From contig NZ_CP118269.1 of assembly GCF_030062155.1 (NCBI RefSeq), forward strand, positions 2,418,001 to 2,482,000: 64,000 nt of DNA, given 5' to 3'. The notes beneath the pieces are model-generated. The model ran no database searches and was not told the DNA's origin. It worked only from the letters and a program-made list of their open reading frames with translations. A program made the position numbers and the translations under genes. Below are positions 44,009 through 57,080 of the stretch, one piece after another. How positions within the stretch are numbered: position 1 is the stretch's first letter; every line of letters begins with the position of its first letter. Source of the DNA: Pantoea sp. Lij88. Its GTDB lineage: Bacteria; Pseudomonadota; Gammaproteobacteria; Enterobacterales; Enterobacteriaceae.

Positions 44009-45021
44009 ATAATGGTATGGGCGAAGGCGTCATAAACCTCGCGGCTGCTCAGCGCGTTGACATCACGTGACGCCGGTTGCAGCACCTGATAGTTAACCTG
44101 CCACGGATGCCAGCACGCCGGATCGCTGTCGCCAAACAGCGCCACCACCGGCAACCCCAGAGCGGCACCAATGTGCATTGCCCCGCCATCACTGCTCACC
44201 AGCCCCTGACACAACGACATGGCCGCAATCAGCTGCGGCAGGCTGGTGGTTGCCACCGCCTTGATTGGCAGGTGCGGGCAGAGCGCCATAATCTCACGCG
44301 CTTTTTCATCATCACCCGGATGACGCGGATTATCGCGGCTGCCGGGTGACCACAGCAGCATAATCTGGCAGGAATGACGGGCCGCGATTTTTTCGATCAG
44401 CCCGGCAAACCGCGTGGCTTCCCATTGCTGGCTCGGCTTACGGGCACTGATTTGCAATGCATAGACCGGCAAGGTGGAATCAATCAAGTGGGTGTCACGC
44501 AGGCTGGCCGCAATCGCCGCATCCGGCCGCAGCGTCAGTTTGCCTGGCGCGGTAGCGCTGAGACTGAAGGGCCGCCCCAGACTGAACAGGGTTTCACTGA
44601 TATGGCATGGTGACTGACCTGGCGGTGGTAACAGATCGGTAATCAGCGGATGCGACTGTTCACCCAGGGCAATCACTCTGGCAGGCCTGACAGTTTTGAC
44701 CCACTTCATACCATGCTGATCCCAGCGGCTTTTAGCCAGAATCACGGCATCGTAGCGCTGCTTTTTCAGGGTCAGCATCAGCTTCAGTCGCTGTAATACA
44801 CAGGCCAGTCGTCCCTGCCCTGCCTCACGGTGATGCAGCTTGGTGTAATAGAAGAGCTGCCTGATATCGGGATTATGCTGCAACACAGGCGCAGCGTAAT
44901 TGTTGGTCAGCACATCAACCTGATGCTGGCCCGACTGCGCCAGCGCACTGATCAGCGGCGTGGTCAGTAAAGTGTCGCCAATATTATCCCGGCAAATTAT
45001 TAAAACCCGCATGTCTGACAT
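44002..45021 (-). CDS. Glycosyltransferase family 9 (second copy type)
   Basis: The 339-residue protein begins MRVLIICRDNIGDTLLTTPLISAL (Met4 at 45012 may be the start) and has SSDGGAMHIGAALGLPVVALFGDSDP in the donor-binding domain. Both are hallmarks of heptosyltransferase-like GT9 enzymes. It is not closely similar to the GT9 at 42618, and the two converge on the small DUF1493-like gene. A role in lipopolysaccharide or another surface glycan is inferred. Confidence 0.88.
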   Translation of the reverse strand: MSDMRVLIICRDNIGDTLLTTPLISALAQSGQHQVDVLTNNYAAPVLQHNPDIRQLFYYTKLHHREAGQGRLACVLQRLKLMLTLKKQRYDAVILAKSRWDQHGMKWVKTVRPARVIALGEQSHPLITDLLPPPGQSPCHISETLFSLGRPFSLSATAPGKLTLRPDAAIAASLRDTHLIDSTLPVYALQISARKPSQQWEATRFAGLIEKIAARHSCQIMLLWSPGSRDNPRHPGDDEKAREIMALCPHLPIKAVATTSLPQLIAAMSLCQGLVSSDGGAMHIGAALGLPVVALFGDSDPACWHPWQVNYQVLQPASRDVNALSSREVYDAFAHTIIQ

Positions 45022-45308
45022 CCTCTGCGCACAGGCTACGCCGTACTGGCTGAATAAAAGTGAGACTCACCCGGTTAACGTTCTGAAAACGATAACGTAA
45101 CGGTATAGTTAGCAAATTAGTCAGCTGAGTGTCAGATTGGTTCCATTGTTGCGGCACGGTTAAAAGAGCGGAGCCAGCAAAAAAGCCTGGCAACGCACCT
45201 GAATGATTAGCCGGGCTATTCTTCGCAATCAGCAAAGTGATTATCTGTTGAATACGCAATGAGTGAGCAGCTGGCGTAAAAGGAATCCAAAACCGTGAAT
45301 AGCAGACA
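45022..45308. other. Spacer between the glycosyltransferase gene and icd
   Basis: No credible gene is present in these 290 bp. It contains the promoter of the minus-strand glycosyltransferase and ends at the icd terminator. Confidence 0.5.
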
Positions 45309-45345
45309 CAAAAAAGCCCGCACAGCGTTTAACGCTATGCGGGCT
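45309..45345 (-). terminator. Terminator of icd
   Basis: AGCCCGCA...TGCGGGCT forms a long stem (45315-45345) that includes inner AGCG/CGCT pairs. On the minus strand it is followed by a run of U from 45315 downward. It lies 10 bp past the icd stop. Confidence 0.9.
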
Positions 45346-45355
45346 TAAGCAGATA

Positions 45356-46606
45356 TTACATATTTTCGATGATCGCGTCACCAAACTCTGAACATTTCAG
45401 CAGTTTAGCGCCATCCATCAGGCGTTCGAAATCGTAAGTCACAGTCTTGTTAGCGATAGCGCCTTCAACACCTTTAACAATCAGGTCAGCCGCTTCGAAC
45501 CACTCCATGTGACGCAGCATCATTTCTGCTGACAGAATCACTGAACCTGGGTTCACTTTATCCTGACCGGCATACTTCGGTGCTGTACCGTGAGTCGCTT
45601 CGAACAGTGCACATTCGTCACCGATGTTAGCGCCTGGTGCGATACCGATACCGCCAACCTGCGCCGCCAGGGCATCAGAAATGTAGTCACCGTTCAGGTT
45701 CATACAGGCGATAACGTCATATTCTGCCGGACGCAGCAGGATCTGTTGCAGGAACGCATCAGCAATCACATCTTTAACGATGATCTCTTTGCCGGTGTTC
45801 GGGTTTTTGAACTTCATCCACGGGCCGCCGTCGATCAGTTCGCCGCCGAACTCTTCTTTCACTAACTGGTATCCCCAGTCTTTGAAAGAGCCTTCGGTGA
45901 ACTTCATGATGTTGCCTTTGTGAACCAGGGTCAGTGAATCACGATCGTTGGTGATGGTGTATTCCACTGCCGCGCGCACCAGACGTTTGGTACCCGCTTC
46001 TGAACACGGCTTAACGCCGATACCGCACTGCTCAGGGAAGCGAATTTTCTTCACGCCCATCTCTTCGCGCAGGAACTTGATCACTTTGTCCGCTTCGGCA
46101 GAGCCCGCTTTCCACTCGATACCTGCATAGATATCTTCGGAGTTTTCACGGAAGATCACCATGTCGGTCTCTTCAGGGCGTTTAACCGGGCTTGGCGTGC
46201 CTTTGTAGTAACGCACAGGACGCAGGCAGACGTAGAGGTCAAGCTCCTGACGCAGGGCTACGTTCAGTGAACGAATACCGCCGCCGACCGGGGTGGTCAG
46301 TGGGCCTTTGATAGCCACGCGATATTCTTTGATTAAGTCGAGAGTTTCCTGTGGCAGCCAGACATCCTGGCCGTAGAGTTCAACTGATTTCTCACCGGTG
46401 TAAATCTCCATCCAGGAGATCTTACGCTCGCCGTTGTAGGCTTTCTTCACCGCTGCGTCGACCACTTTCAGCATGACCGGGGAAACATCAACACCGATAC
46501 CGTCACCCTCAATGTAAGGAATGACTGGATTGTTTGGCACTGTAAGCTTGCCCTGATTCAGGGTGATTTTCTGACCTTCCGCCGGAACAACTACTTTGCT
46601 TTCCAT
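45356..46606 (-). CDS. icd: Icd, NADP-dependent isocitrate dehydrogenase
   Basis: The 416-residue protein has the length of E. coli Icd. [13 protein letters not shown] contains the regulatory Ser113 that AceK phosphorylates. [19 protein letters not shown] is the dehydrogenase signature with metal-binding Asp residues. It oxidises isocitrate to 2-oxoglutarate in the TCA cycle. It is monocistronic, divergent from rluE, as in E. coli. Confidence 0.99.
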   Translation of the reverse strand: MESKVVVPAEGQKITLNQGKLTVPNNPVIPYIEGDGIGVDVSPVMLKVVDAAVKKAYNGERKISWMEIYTGEKSVELYGQDVWLPQETLDLIKEYRVAIKGPLTTPVGGGIRSLNVALRQELDLYVCLRPVRYYKGTPSPVKRPEETDMVIFRENSEDIYAGIEWKAGSAEADKVIKFLREEMGVKKIRFPEQCGIGVKPCSEAGTKRLVRAAVEYTITNDRDSLTLVHKGNIMKFTEGSFKDWGYQLVKEEFGGELIDGGPWMKFKNPNTGKEIIVKDVIADAFLQQILLRPAEYDVIACMNLNGDYISDALAAQVGGIGIAPGANIGDECALFEATHGTAPKYAGQDKVNPGSVILSAEMMLRHMEWFEAADLIVKGVEGAIANKTVTYDFERLMDGAKLLKCSEFGDAIIENM

Positions 46607-46697
46607 TAACCTCTCCTGGGCGTTTGTTAATGATTTGTAAGATGCGCGTCAATACTACTTGAATATTTCCGTCACGCCAATCACCGCAATTTCACGT

Positions 46698-46703
46698 TAT
46701 AAT
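46698..46703 (+). promoter_or_regulatory. Candidate -10 box (TATAAT) for rluE
   Basis: A perfect TATAAT lies in the icd/rluE divergent region. It overlaps the first ATG of the longest rluE frame (46702), so transcription would start after that codon. No strong -35 was seen. Confidence 0.5.
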
Positions 46704-46731
46704 GCGCCGAATGTTTCTTACTGCAAAGCCC

Positions 46732-47373
46732 ATGCGAAAAACAACTCAACGAATTCACCAGGATAAACGATTCAGCCGCCCGACGCGTGATGCAGGGCGT
46801 GCCCCTGCCCGCCCTGCGGCTCCGCGCCGCGTGATCTTATTTAACAAACCGTTCGACGTTCTGCCCCAGTTCACCGACGAAGCGGGCCGCCGCACCCTGA
46901 AGGATTTTGTCAGCGTCGCAGAAGTCTATGCCGCCGGTCGCCTCGATCGCGACAGCGAAGGATTGATGGTGCTGACCAACGACGGCGCCCTGCAGGCCGC
47001 GCTGACGCAGCCCGGAAAACGGACCGGCAAGATCTATTATGTGCAGGTGGAAGGCGAACCGCAGGAGGCGGATCTGCAGCCTCTGCGGGATGGGGTTAAT
47101 CTGAAAGATGGCATGACCCTGCCGGCAGGCGTAGAGAAAGTGGCTGAGCCTCAGTGGCTTTGGCCACGTCAGCCGCCGATCCGCGAGCGTAAAAACATCC
47201 CGACGCAGTGGCTGAAAGTCACGCTGTATGAAGGCCGTAATCGTCAGGTGCGCCGGATGACCGCCCATGTCGGCTTTCCGACCTTACGGTTAATTCGCTA
47301 CGCCATGGGACGTTACACGCTCGACGATCTGGCGCCGGGTGCGTGGCGCGAACTCAGCGATAGCGCCTCTTAA
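46732..47373 (+). CDS. rluE: RluE, 23S rRNA pseudouridine(2457) synthase
   Basis: From the ATG at 46732 the product is 213 residues; frames from 46702 or 46711 are possible, but the first overlaps a TATAAT box. The catalytic Asp is in [28 protein letters not shown] and [17 protein letters not shown] complete the RsuA/RluE family pattern. The N-terminus is a basic tail unlike that of E. coli RluE. It modifies U2457 of 23S rRNA. The order icd, rluE, nudJ, mnmA, hflD, purB is the same as in E. coli. Confidence 0.93.
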   Translation: MRKTTQRIHQDKRFSRPTRDAGRAPARPAAPRRVILFNKPFDVLPQFTDEAGRRTLKDFVSVAEVYAAGRLDRDSEGLMVLTNDGALQAALTQPGKRTGKIYYVQVEGEPQEADLQPLRDGVNLKDGMTLPAGVEKVAEPQWLWPRQPPIRERKNIPTQWLKVTLYEGRNRQVRRMTAHVGFPTLRLIRYAMGRYTLDDLAPGAWRELSDSAS

Positions 47374-47417
47374 GAACCGGTTTTTTATAACCTCAGGTTA
47401 ACAATTGCGGAGAAGAG

Positions 47418-47891
47418 ATGTTTAAACCTCATGTTACTGTCGCCTGTCTGGTCCAGGCCGAAGGTGAATTGCTGGTGGTGGAAGAGACGATTAACGGTCG
47501 TGCCACCTGGAACCAGCCTGCCGGACATCTCGAAGCGGATGAAACGCTGCTGGAAGCCGCCGAACGCGAACTCTATGAAGAGACCGGCATCGCGGCATCG
47601 ATGCACTATTTCATCGGGATAAACCAGTGGATCGCGCCCGACAGTACGCCTTTTGTGCGTTTTCTGTTTGGCGTAGATCTGGCGGAAAAAGCGCCAACCC
47701 AGCCGCAGGACAGTGACATCGATTGTTGCTGGTGGCTGCCGCCAGCGCAGATTCTCACTGCGTCTAACCTGCGTTCGCCGCTGGTCGCTGAAAGCGTACG
47801 ACTGTGGCAACAGGGCACGCGCTACCCGCTACATCTGGTCAGCCCGTTCCAGTGGCCGTTTCACGAGGGTGCGCGCCTGCCTTCTGCATGA
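47418..47891 (+). CDS. nudJ: NudJ, Nudix pyrophosphatase/phosphatase
   Basis: The 157-residue protein contains a full Nudix box, [23 protein letters not shown] (about residues 37-59). NudJ hydrolyses nucleoside di- and triphosphates and hydroxymethylpyrimidine pyrophosphate. It lies 44 bp after rluE and 42 bp before mnmA, in the conserved cluster. Confidence 0.95.
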   Translation: MFKPHVTVACLVQAEGELLVVEETINGRATWNQPAGHLEADETLLEAAERELYEETGIAASMHYFIGINQWIAPDSTPFVRFLFGVDLAEKAPTQPQDSDIDCCWWLPPAQILTASNLRSPLVAESVRLWQQGTRYPLHLVSPFQWPFHEGARLPSA

Positions 47892-47933
47892 TAGAATGCG
47901 CCGCCTGTTTTTTTATCGTAATGCGAGCGTGTC

Positions 47934-49046
47934 ATGTCTGACAACAGCCAGAAAAAAGTGATCGTCGGTATGTCCGGCGGCGTCGATTCTTCCGTTTCCG
48001 CCTGGTTACTGCAGCAGCAGGGTTACCAGGTTGAAGGCCTGTTCATGAAGAACTGGGAGGAGGACGATGGCGAGGAGTATTGTACCGCCGCGGACGATCT
48101 GGCGGATGCGCAGGCTGTGTGCGACAAGCTGGGTATGAAGCTGCACAAAGTTAACTTTGCCGCTGAATACTGGGATAACGTCTTTGAGCATTTCCTCGAA
48201 GAGTACAAAGCGGGCCGCACGCCGAACCCCGATATCCTCTGTAACAAAGAGATCAAATTCAAAGCGTTCCTGGAGTTCGCCGCTGAGGACCTGGGCGCAG
48301 ATTTCATCGCCACCGGTCACTACGTGCGTCGTCAGGACGTAGCCGGCCAGAGCCAGCTGTTACGCGGTCTGGATGGCAACAAAGATCAAAGCTACTTCCT
48401 CTATACCCTGAGTCACGAGCAGATTGCTCAGAGCCTGTTCCCGGTCGGCGAGCTGGAAAAACCGGAAGTGCGCCGCATTGCCGAACAGCTGGACCTGATC
48501 ACGGCGAAGAAGAAAGATTCGACCGGCATCTGCTTTATCGGCGAGCGCAAATTCCGCGACTTCCTGGCCCGCTATCTCCCGGCTCAGCCTGGCGAGATTG
48601 AAACCACGGAAGGCCAGATCGTCGGTGAACATCAGGGGCTGATGTACCATACTCTGGGACAGCGCAAAGGTCTGGGTATCGGCGGCCTGAAAGAGAGCAA
48701 AGATGATCCCTGGTATGTGGTCGACAAAGATGTGGCGCGTAACCGCCTGATTGTCGCCCAGGGCGGCGATCATCCGCGTCTGATGTCCGTTGGCCTGATT
48801 GCGCAGCAGCTGCACTGGGTCGATCGCCAGCCGATTACCGCCCCGCTTCGCTGCACCGTGAAAACCCGCTATCGTCAGACCGATATTCCCTGTGAGATTA
48901 TTCCACACGGCGACGATCGGATTGAGGTGCGTTTCGATGAGCCGGTTGCGGCGGTCACGCCCGGCCAGTCCGCGGTGTTTTATCTTGGCGACGTCTGCCT
49001 CGGTGGCGGTATTATCGAACAGCGCCTGCCGTTAGTGGCGGAGTAA
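47934..49046 (+). CDS. mnmA: MnmA, tRNA-specific 2-thiouridylase
   Basis: The 370-residue protein has the PP-loop [14 protein letters not shown] (about residues 10-23). The two catalytic Cys residues lie in [12 protein letters not shown] (about 102) and [12 protein letters not shown] (about 199). It adds sulphur to U34 of Lys, Glu and Gln tRNAs, taking it from the TusE relay. The start is 42 bp after nudJ. Confidence 0.98.
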   Translation: MSDNSQKKVIVGMSGGVDSSVSAWLLQQQGYQVEGLFMKNWEEDDGEEYCTAADDLADAQAVCDKLGMKLHKVNFAAEYWDNVFEHFLEEYKAGRTPNPDILCNKEIKFKAFLEFAAEDLGADFIATGHYVRRQDVAGQSQLLRGLDGNKDQSYFLYTLSHEQIAQSLFPVGELEKPEVRRIAEQLDLITAKKKDSTGICFIGERKFRDFLARYLPAQPGEIETTEGQIVGEHQGLMYHTLGQRKGLGIGGLKESKDDPWYVVDKDVARNRLIVAQGGDHPRLMSVGLIAQQLHWVDRQPITAPLRCTVKTRYRQTDIPCEIIPHGDDRIEVRFDEPVAAVTPGQSAVFYLGDVCLGGGIIEQRLPLVAE

Positions 49047-49088
49047 GCGGGCTCAGCCCGCGTTGATGACGCGTAAACAGGAGTAACC

Positions 49089-51145
<2,057 letters not shown>

Positions 51146-51152
51146 TGCCCAC

Positions 51153-51178
51153 CGCAGACCGGCCCGGTCCGGTCTGCG
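51153..51178 (+). terminator. Hairpin after purB
   Basis: CGCAGACCGG and CCGGTCTGCG form a 10-bp stem with a 6-base loop 7 bp past the purB stop. Only two T residues follow, so termination may be partial, allowing some read-through into phoP. Confidence 0.6.
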
Positions 51179-51205
51179 TTAACATCTTGTTTAATACATT
51201 TCGCG

Positions 51206-51211
51206 TATACT
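51206..51211 (+). promoter_or_regulatory. Candidate -10 of phoP with one PhoP half-box upstream
   Basis: TATACT precedes the phoP ATG by about 39 bases. TGTTTA at 51188-51193 matches one PhoP-box half (consensus G/T-GTTTA direct repeat). The expected second half is degenerate, so autoregulation is possible but weakly supported. Confidence 0.4.
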
Positions 51212-51249
51212 TTCTGCAGGTTGACTCAAACAGAGTGTAAGGAATTTCT

Positions 51250-51918
51250 ATGCGTGTTCTGGTTGTTGAAGACAATGCCCTGCTGCGCCATCATCTCGCC
51301 GTCCAGCTACGTGACATGGGCCATCAGGTCGATGCCGCCGAAGACGCCAAAGAAGCCGACTATTTTCTTCGCGAACATCTGCCCGATATCGCACTGGTCG
51401 ATCTCGGCCTGCCGGATGAAGATGGCATGTCGCTGATTCGCCGCTGGCGCAGCGATGCCGTGCGCCAGCCGATTCTGGTGCTGACCGCCCGTGAAGGCTG
51501 GCAGGCGAAAGTTGAAGCGCTGGAAGCCGGTGCGGATGACTACGTCACCAAGCCGTTCCATATTGAAGAAGTCGCGGCACGCCTGCAGGCGCTGATGCGC
51601 CGTAACAGCGGTCATGCGTCGCAAATCATCGATATGGCCCCGTTTCAGGTGGATCTCTCCCGCCGTGAACTGACGGTTAACGAAGAGCCGGTGAAGCTTA
51701 CCGCCTTTGAGTACACCATTGTCGAGACGTTGATCCGCAACGCGGGCAAAGTGGTGAGTAAAGACTCGCTGATGCTGCAGCTCTATCCTGACGCTGAACT
51801 GCGCGAAAGCCACACCATCGACGTGCTGATGGGTCGTCTGCGCAAAAAGATTCTGGCGTTGCACCCTACCGACGTGATCGCCACCGTGCGTGGCCAGGGT
51901 TACCGCTTTGACCTCTGA
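51250..51918 (+). CDS. phoP: PhoP, response regulator
   Basis: The 222-residue protein has the receiver domain with phospho-acceptor Asp51 ([12 protein letters not shown]) and the conserved Lys in YVTKPFH. An OmpR-type winged-helix DNA-binding domain with [13 protein letters not shown] ends RGQGYRFDL. It controls genes for Mg starvation, acid and antimicrobial peptide response with PhoQ. GTAAGGA lies upstream of the ATG; phoQ starts 2 bp after its stop. Confidence 0.98.
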   Translation: MRVLVVEDNALLRHHLAVQLRDMGHQVDAAEDAKEADYFLREHLPDIALVDLGLPDEDGMSLIRRWRSDAVRQPILVLTAREGWQAKVEALEAGADDYVTKPFHIEEVAARLQALMRRNSGHASQIIDMAPFQVDLSRRELTVNEEPVKLTAFEYTIVETLIRNAGKVVSKDSLMLQLYPDAELRESHTIDVLMGRLRKKILALHPTDVIATVRGQGYRFDL

Positions 51919-51920
51919 CC

Positions 51921-53381
51921 ATGTCCTGGTTTAACCGTTACCGTCCTATTTCGCTGCGCGCCCGCTTTCTGCTGGCCTCCGCAGCAATAGTTCTGTTCCT
52001 CTCCCTCTCTTACGGCATGGTCGCGGTCATTGGCTATGTGGTGAGTTTCGATAAAAATACCTATCGCGTGATGCGCGGCGAGAGCAATCTGTTTTTTACG
52101 CTGGCGCAGTGGCATGACAGTAAGCTCACCATCGCCCAGCCGGAAAGAATGACGCTCAACTTCCCGACGCTGGTGTTCATTTACGATGAGCACGGCAAGC
52201 TGCTGTGGCAGCAACGCGATGTGCCGGAGATCCGCAAAAAGATCCGCCGTGAATGGCTGCTGAAGCCCGACTTCTACGAGATTGATACCAGCAACCGCAC
52301 CAGCATGGTGGCGATGGGCAATAACGTGAATGCTAAGCAACGGCTCAACGACTGGGATACCGACAGCAACGATACCTTTACCCACTCGGTCGCCGTTAAC
52401 CGTTACGATGCCACCACCAATCTGCCTGCACTTACCATCGTGGTGGTCGACTCGATCCCGCAGGAGTTGCAGCATTCTGATGTGGTCTGGTCATGGTTCA
52501 GCTACGTGCTGGCGGCAAACCTGATACTGATTATTCCGCTGCTGTGGCTGGCGGCACACTGGAGTCTGCGACCGATTGGCGCGCTGACACAGCAGGTGCG
52601 TGAACTGGAGACCAGTCAGCGCGAGAATCTGGCGGATAATCCGCCGGCCGAGCTGCGCAGTCTGGTGCGCAACCTCAATCTGTTGCTGACCAATGAGCGG
52701 CAGCGCTATACCCGCTATCGCACGACGCTGTCTGATCTGACCCACAGTCTGAAAACCCCGCTGGCCGTGCTGCAGAGTACTCTGCGTTCGCTGCGTAACG
52801 GCAAAGAGCTGACGGTGGAACAGGCTGAGCCGGTGATGCTGGAGCAGATAAGCCGCATCTCACAGCAGGTCGGTTATTATCTGCATCGTGCCAGCATGCA
52901 GGCCGACCACAATCCGCTACAGCGCGATATCCATTCCGTTTCCGGTCTGCTCGACAAACTCTGTTCGGCACTGAATAAAGTCTATCAGCGCAAAGGCGTG
53001 GCGATTACGCTGGATATCTCCCCGGAGCTCTCCTTTATTGGCGACCAGAATGACTTTATGGAAGTGCTGGGCAACGTGCTGGATAACGCCTGCAAATATT
53101 GCCTGGAGTTTATCGAAGTCAGCGCTTTTCAGAGCGAAAATGCACTCCATCTCTATATCGACGATGATGGTCCGGGCATTCCCGAGAGCAAACGCGATTT
53201 AGTCTTTGTCCGGGGACAGCGCGCCGATACCCTGCGTCCCGGTCAGGGACTCGGTCTGGCGGTGGTGCGCGATATTCTTGAGCAATATGAGGGTAACGTA
53301 ATCGCCTCCAGCAGCACGCTGGGCGGAACACGCATGGAAGTGGTCTTTCAGCGCCAGGAACCCGAACATCACCGCGAGTAG
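51921..53381 (+). CDS. phoQ: PhoQ, sensor histidine kinase
   Basis: The 486-residue protein equals E. coli PhoQ in length. Membrane helices lie at about residues 13-38 and 190-214, flanking a periplasmic sensor. A HAMP region follows, then the phospho-acceptor His in [14 protein letters not shown] (about residue 277). The ATP-binding boxes are [14 protein letters not shown] and GQGLGLAV. It senses low Mg, acid and cationic peptides and phosphorylates PhoP. Confidence 0.98.
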   Translation: MSWFNRYRPISLRARFLLASAAIVLFLSLSYGMVAVIGYVVSFDKNTYRVMRGESNLFFTLAQWHDSKLTIAQPERMTLNFPTLVFIYDEHGKLLWQQRDVPEIRKKIRREWLLKPDFYEIDTSNRTSMVAMGNNVNAKQRLNDWDTDSNDTFTHSVAVNRYDATTNLPALTIVVVDSIPQELQHSDVVWSWFSYVLAANLILIIPLLWLAAHWSLRPIGALTQQVRELETSQRENLADNPPAELRSLVRNLNLLLTNERQRYTRYRTTLSDLTHSLKTPLAVLQSTLRSLRNGKELTVEQAEPVMLEQISRISQQVGYYLHRASMQADHNPLQRDIHSVSGLLDKLCSALNKVYQRKGVAITLDISPELSFIGDQNDFMEVLGNVLDNACKYCLEFIEVSAFQSENALHLYIDDDGPGIPESKRDLVFVRGQRADTLRPGQGLGLAVVRDILEQYEGNVIASSSTLGGTRMEVVFQRQEPEHHRE

Positions 53382-53438
53382 AAAACCCTCAGGGCTGTTA
53401 TACTTGCTGGCATTTACAGCCCTAAGCGGAACCCTTTT

Positions 53439-54566
53439 ATGGACTATCAGCTCGATATTAACTGGCCCGATTTTATTCAGCGCTACTGGCAGAAACGCCC
53501 GGTCGTGCTGAAGCGTGGTTTTAAAGACTTTGTCGATCCTCTTTCACCGGATGAACTCGCCGGTCTGGCGATGGAAAACGAGGTGGATAGCCGCCTGGTC
53601 AGTCATCAGGATGGCAAATGGCAGGTCAGCCACGGCCCGTTCGAGAGCTATGATCATCTGGGAGAGAACAACTGGTCGCTGCTGGTCCAGGCGGTCAATC
53701 ACTGGCATGAACCCTCTGCCGCGCTGATGCGCCCTTTCCGTTTCCTGCCTGACTGGCGTGTGGATGACCTGATGGTGTCGTTTGCCGTGCCTGGCGGCGG
53801 CGTCGGCCCCCATTTTGATCAGTACGATGTCTTTATTATTCAGGGCTCCGGCCGCCGTCGCTGGCGCGTCGGTGAGAAAGTGCCGCTCAAGCAGCACTGT
53901 CCGCATCCCGACCTGCTGCAGGTAGAGCCGTTCGACGCCATCATCGATGAAGAGCTGGAGCCGGGCGATATTCTCTACATCCCGCCTGGATTCCCGCATG
54001 AAGGCTACTCGCTGGAAAACGCTCTGAACTATTCCGTCGGTTTCCGCGCACCCAGCGGCCGCGAATTAATCAGCGGCTTTGCGGATTATGCCCTGGCCAA
54101 TGAGCTGGGCAGCCTGCGCTTCAGCGATCCGGATGTGCCTTCACGCGACTGCCCGTCGGAGATTCTGCCGCAGGAGATTGAAGGCGTGCGTCAGCTGATG
54201 CTGGATGTGGTCAATCAGCCTGAGCATTTCGCTCAGTGGTTTGGCGAATTTATTTCGCAGTCACGTCACGAACTTGACGTCGCGCCGCCGGAACCGCCTT
54301 ATCAGCCTGATGAAATTTATGATGCGCTGCAACAGGGTGATGCCCTGAGCCGGTTAGGTGGCCTGCGTGTTCTGACGATTGGTGATGCGGTCTATATCAA
54401 CGGTGAGCGGGTTGAGTGTTCACGCCCTGATGTGATGGCGGTTCTGGCGAATCACTATCGCATCACGCTGGAGGATCTGGGGGATGCGCTGGATGATCCG
54501 GCTGTGCTGGCGCAGATCGCCGGTCTGGTGAATGCCGGTTACTGGTTCTTCGGCGACGAAGAATAA
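53439..54566 (+). CDS. roxA: RoxA (YcfD), ribosomal protein L16 arginine hydroxylase
   Basis: The 375-residue protein is a JmjC-fold 2-oxoglutarate/Fe(II) oxygenase. The metal motif is GVGPHFDQYDVF (HxD), with a distal His in PPGFPHEGYS. A C-terminal winged-helix-like region follows. It hydroxylates an Arg of ribosomal protein L16. The position after phoQ and before pepT is conserved in enterobacteria. A strong terminator follows. Confidence 0.96.
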   Translation: MDYQLDINWPDFIQRYWQKRPVVLKRGFKDFVDPLSPDELAGLAMENEVDSRLVSHQDGKWQVSHGPFESYDHLGENNWSLLVQAVNHWHEPSAALMRPFRFLPDWRVDDLMVSFAVPGGGVGPHFDQYDVFIIQGSGRRRWRVGEKVPLKQHCPHPDLLQVEPFDAIIDEELEPGDILYIPPGFPHEGYSLENALNYSVGFRAPSGRELISGFADYALANELGSLRFSDPDVPSRDCPSEILPQEIEGVRQLMLDVVNQPEHFAQWFGEFISQSRHELDVAPPEPPYQPDEIYDALQQGDALSRLGGLRVLTIGDAVYINGERVECSRPDVMAVLANHYRITLEDLGDALDDPAVLAQIAGLVNAGYWFFGDEE

Positions 54567-54599
54567 AACACAGAGCGCCATCCTGCGCGCCTGAATCAA

Positions 54600-54632
54600 G
54601 GCTCTCTGTCCGTGGTGGCAGAGAGCCTTTTT
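54600..54632 (+). terminator. Terminator of roxA
   Basis: GGCTCTCTG and CAGAGAGCC pair around a 10-base loop, followed by five T residues. It sits between convergent roxA and pepT. Confidence 0.9.
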
Positions 54633-54635
54633 AAT

Positions 54636-55865
54636 TTAACCCTTCTTCTGCGCCGCCAGTTCTGACAGACGCACAATCACTTCCACCGACTTCGCCATAA
54701 TATTCAGCGACGCGAACTCATGCTTACCGTGATAGTTATAGCCACCGGTAAAGATGTTCGGGCAAGGCAACCCTTTCCACGACAGTGAGGAGCCATCTGT
54801 GCCGCCGCGAATCGGTTTCACTACCGGTTCAATATCGCAGTCACGCATCGCCTGTAAAGCCAGGTCAATGATGTGCGGGAACGGCTCGACCTTTTCACGC
54901 ATGTTGCGATAGCTGTTAGTGATCTCAACGGTGACCGAGCAGTCAGGATGCAGGGTTTTGTTAATCTCCGCAGCAATCTGCAGCAGCGTCTGTTTACGCT
55001 GTTCGAAACTCTCTGTTTCGAAGTCACGAATGATATAGAGCATCTCGGCGTGTTCTACGCTGCCCTTGATCTGATGCAAATGGTAGAAGCCCTCATAACC
55101 GTCGGTGTACTGCGGTTTTTCGCTGGCCGGGACGGCGGCATGGAACTGATTTGCCAGCTCCAGCGCATTGACCATCACGCCTTTCGCGGAGCCCGGGTGC
55201 ACGTTGTTACCGACGATTTTGACGGTGGCCGAGGCGGCATTGAAGTTCTCATACTCGAACTCGCCCAGATCGCTGCCATCAATGGTGTAAGCCCAGTCAG
55301 CGGCGAACGCTTCCACATCAAAGTGAGAGGTGCCGCGACCGATCTCTTCATCAGGCGTAAAGGCGACGCGGATCGCACCGTGCGGCGTATCGCTTTTTGC
55401 CAGTTGGGCCATCGCCGTCATGATCTCGGCGATACCCGCTTTGTCATCCGCACCCAGCAGGGTTTTGCCATCGGTGGTAATCAGCGTATGCCCGATCAGC
55501 TTGTGCAGCACCGGGAACATCACCGGCGACAGAATCTCGTTGCCATTTCCCAGCGCAATATCGCCACCGCGATAGTTTTCGATGATCTGGGGATTCACAT
55601 GTTTCGCCGTAAAATCAGGCGAGGTATCCATGTGGGAGATGAAACCGATAACCGGCGTCGGCCAGTCAACATTGGCGGGCAAGGTGCCCATGACGCAGCA
55701 GTGATCGCTTAAGGTGACATCGACAAAACCCAGCGCCAGCAGCTCTTCCTGCAGCTGACGCGCCAGCGTCCACTGCCCTTCACTGCTGGGCACCTGGCGC
55801 GCCTGCGGCTTAGCCTGTGTCTCAACTGCCACATAACTCAAAAAGCGCTCAAGTAACTGTTCCAT
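54636..55865 (-). CDS. pepT: PepT, peptidase T (aminotripeptidase)
   Basis: The 409-residue protein is an M20 metallopeptidase. Zinc ligands and catalytic residues are visible in [23 protein letters not shown] and [14 protein letters not shown]. It removes the N-terminal residue of tripeptides in the cytoplasm. Length matches the E. coli enzyme. In E. coli the pot polyamine transporter genes lie between pepT and cobB; here they do not. Confidence 0.97.
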   Translation of the reverse strand: MEQLLERFLSYVAVETQAKPQARQVPSSEGQWTLARQLQEELLALGFVDVTLSDHCCVMGTLPANVDWPTPVIGFISHMDTSPDFTAKHVNPQIIENYRGGDIALGNGNEILSPVMFPVLHKLIGHTLITTDGKTLLGADDKAGIAEIMTAMAQLAKSDTPHGAIRVAFTPDEEIGRGTSHFDVEAFAADWAYTIDGSDLGEFEYENFNAASATVKIVGNNVHPGSAKGVMVNALELANQFHAAVPASEKPQYTDGYEGFYHLHQIKGSVEHAEMLYIIRDFETESFEQRKQTLLQIAAEINKTLHPDCSVTVEITNSYRNMREKVEPFPHIIDLALQAMRDCDIEPVVKPIRGGTDGSSLSWKGLPCPNIFTGGYNYHGKHEFASLNIMAKSVEVIVRLSELAAQKKG

Positions 55866-56068
55866 AGCCCATCCTTTATAAGTGCCGTCCGGTATTATTC
55901 ACAGACCCGGCGGTCACAACGTTGCGTAAAATCATTCGCAGACAGGTTAGCGCTGTCGATGACCTTTGGGAAAGCAATAAGCCCGAAAAAAACGCCTGGT
56001 GACAAGATTGTTGCGGCAAACCTCGCAATGTTGACAACAGGGGGGCGGTTTAACACGATGAGACGGGC

Positions 56069-56099
56069 AAAAAATCAGGGGCGGCTATAGCCGCCCCTG
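56069..56099 (-). terminator. Terminator of cobB
   Basis: CAGGGGCGGC, TATA, GCCGCCCCTG is a perfect 10-bp hairpin (56076-56099). On the minus strand it is followed by a U-run (56069-56074). It begins one base after the cobB stop. Confidence 0.95.
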
Positions 56100-56100
56100 C

Positions 56101-56934
56101 TTATTTATAAAGACCGCGCAGCAGCTTATGCACGAATTCCGGCACCACTTCGCTCGCCAGACCGTAATGCCGCTCGGCAAATTCGTTGCCCACCTGGCTC
56201 GGCTCCAGGTTCAGCTCAACGGTGTGCGCGCCCTGCAGTTTGGCTTCATGGACAAAGCCCGCAGCGGGATAGACATGGCCTGAGGTGCCGATAGCGATAA
56301 AGTAATCGGCCTGTTCCAGCGCCTGATAAATCTGCTCCATGCCCAGCGGCATCTCACCAAACCACACCACGTGCGGCCGCAGCGCAGAGGGGAACTGGCA
56401 GCAGGTGCAGCGGTCGTCCGGCGTGATATCACCGGTCCACTCAATCACCTGACCGCTGGTGACACAGCGCACTTTTAACAGCTCACCGTGCATATGCAGC
56501 ACCCGGTTGTTGCCGGCACGCTCATGCAGATTGTCGATGTTCTGCGTAACCAGCAGGAAATTATCGCCTAACACCTGCTCCAGCTCAGCCAGTGCCAGAT
56601 GGGCGGCATTCGGCTGAATCTCCGCCTCCTGCAGCTGCTGGCGGCGCGCATTGTAAAACCGCTGCACCAGCGCGGGATCGCGCTGAAAGCCTTCAGGCGT
56701 CGCAACATCTTCAACGTGGTGCTCTTCCCACAGGCCATCAGCCGCGCGGAAAGTCCGGATGCCGGACTCCGCTGAGATACCTGCGCCGGTCAGCACCACA
56801 ACGTGCGGCTGAGGATGGGCGGCCAGTTCGGCCTGACGATCGCGCTCAAAAATGCGCTGGCGAAAGCGCTGATGCACTTTTCTCCGGGTTTTCTTCAGGC
56901 GGGCAAGTCGTATGCGGCGACGTGGTGTACGCAT
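56101..56934 (-). CDS. cobB: CobB, NAD-dependent protein deacylase (sirtuin)
   Basis: The 277-residue protein has the sirtuin NAD motifs [16 protein letters not shown] and [12 protein letters not shown]. The catalytic His lies in HMHGEL, and a Cys zinc site includes RCTCCQF. The basic N-terminal extension of about 45 residues is also seen in the long form of E. coli CobB. It removes acetyl and succinyl groups from Lys in cytoplasmic proteins. In E. coli, nagK separates cobB from lolE; here only 146 bp of non-coding DNA remains. Confidence 0.96.
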   Translation of the reverse strand: MRTPRRRIRLARLKKTRRKVHQRFRQRIFERDRQAELAAHPQPHVVVLTGAGISAESGIRTFRAADGLWEEHHVEDVATPEGFQRDPALVQRFYNARRQQLQEAEIQPNAAHLALAELEQVLGDNFLLVTQNIDNLHERAGNNRVLHMHGELLKVRCVTSGQVIEWTGDITPDDRCTCCQFPSALRPHVVWFGEMPLGMEQIYQALEQADYFIAIGTSGHVYPAAGFVHEAKLQGAHTVELNLEPSQVGNEFAERHYGLASEVVPEFVHKLLRGLYK

Positions 56935-57080
56935 AAAATCTCCTGGCGTAGCAGCTGCGGCGAGCCGCTCTTAACAGATTCCGGGTCAACATCTCCCGAT
57001 AGTAACGGTTGCTGAGGGCACTACCCAACAGCAAAGGTCTTAAACAGATGCGGCGCGAAAAAGATTCGCGCCGCATTTTA

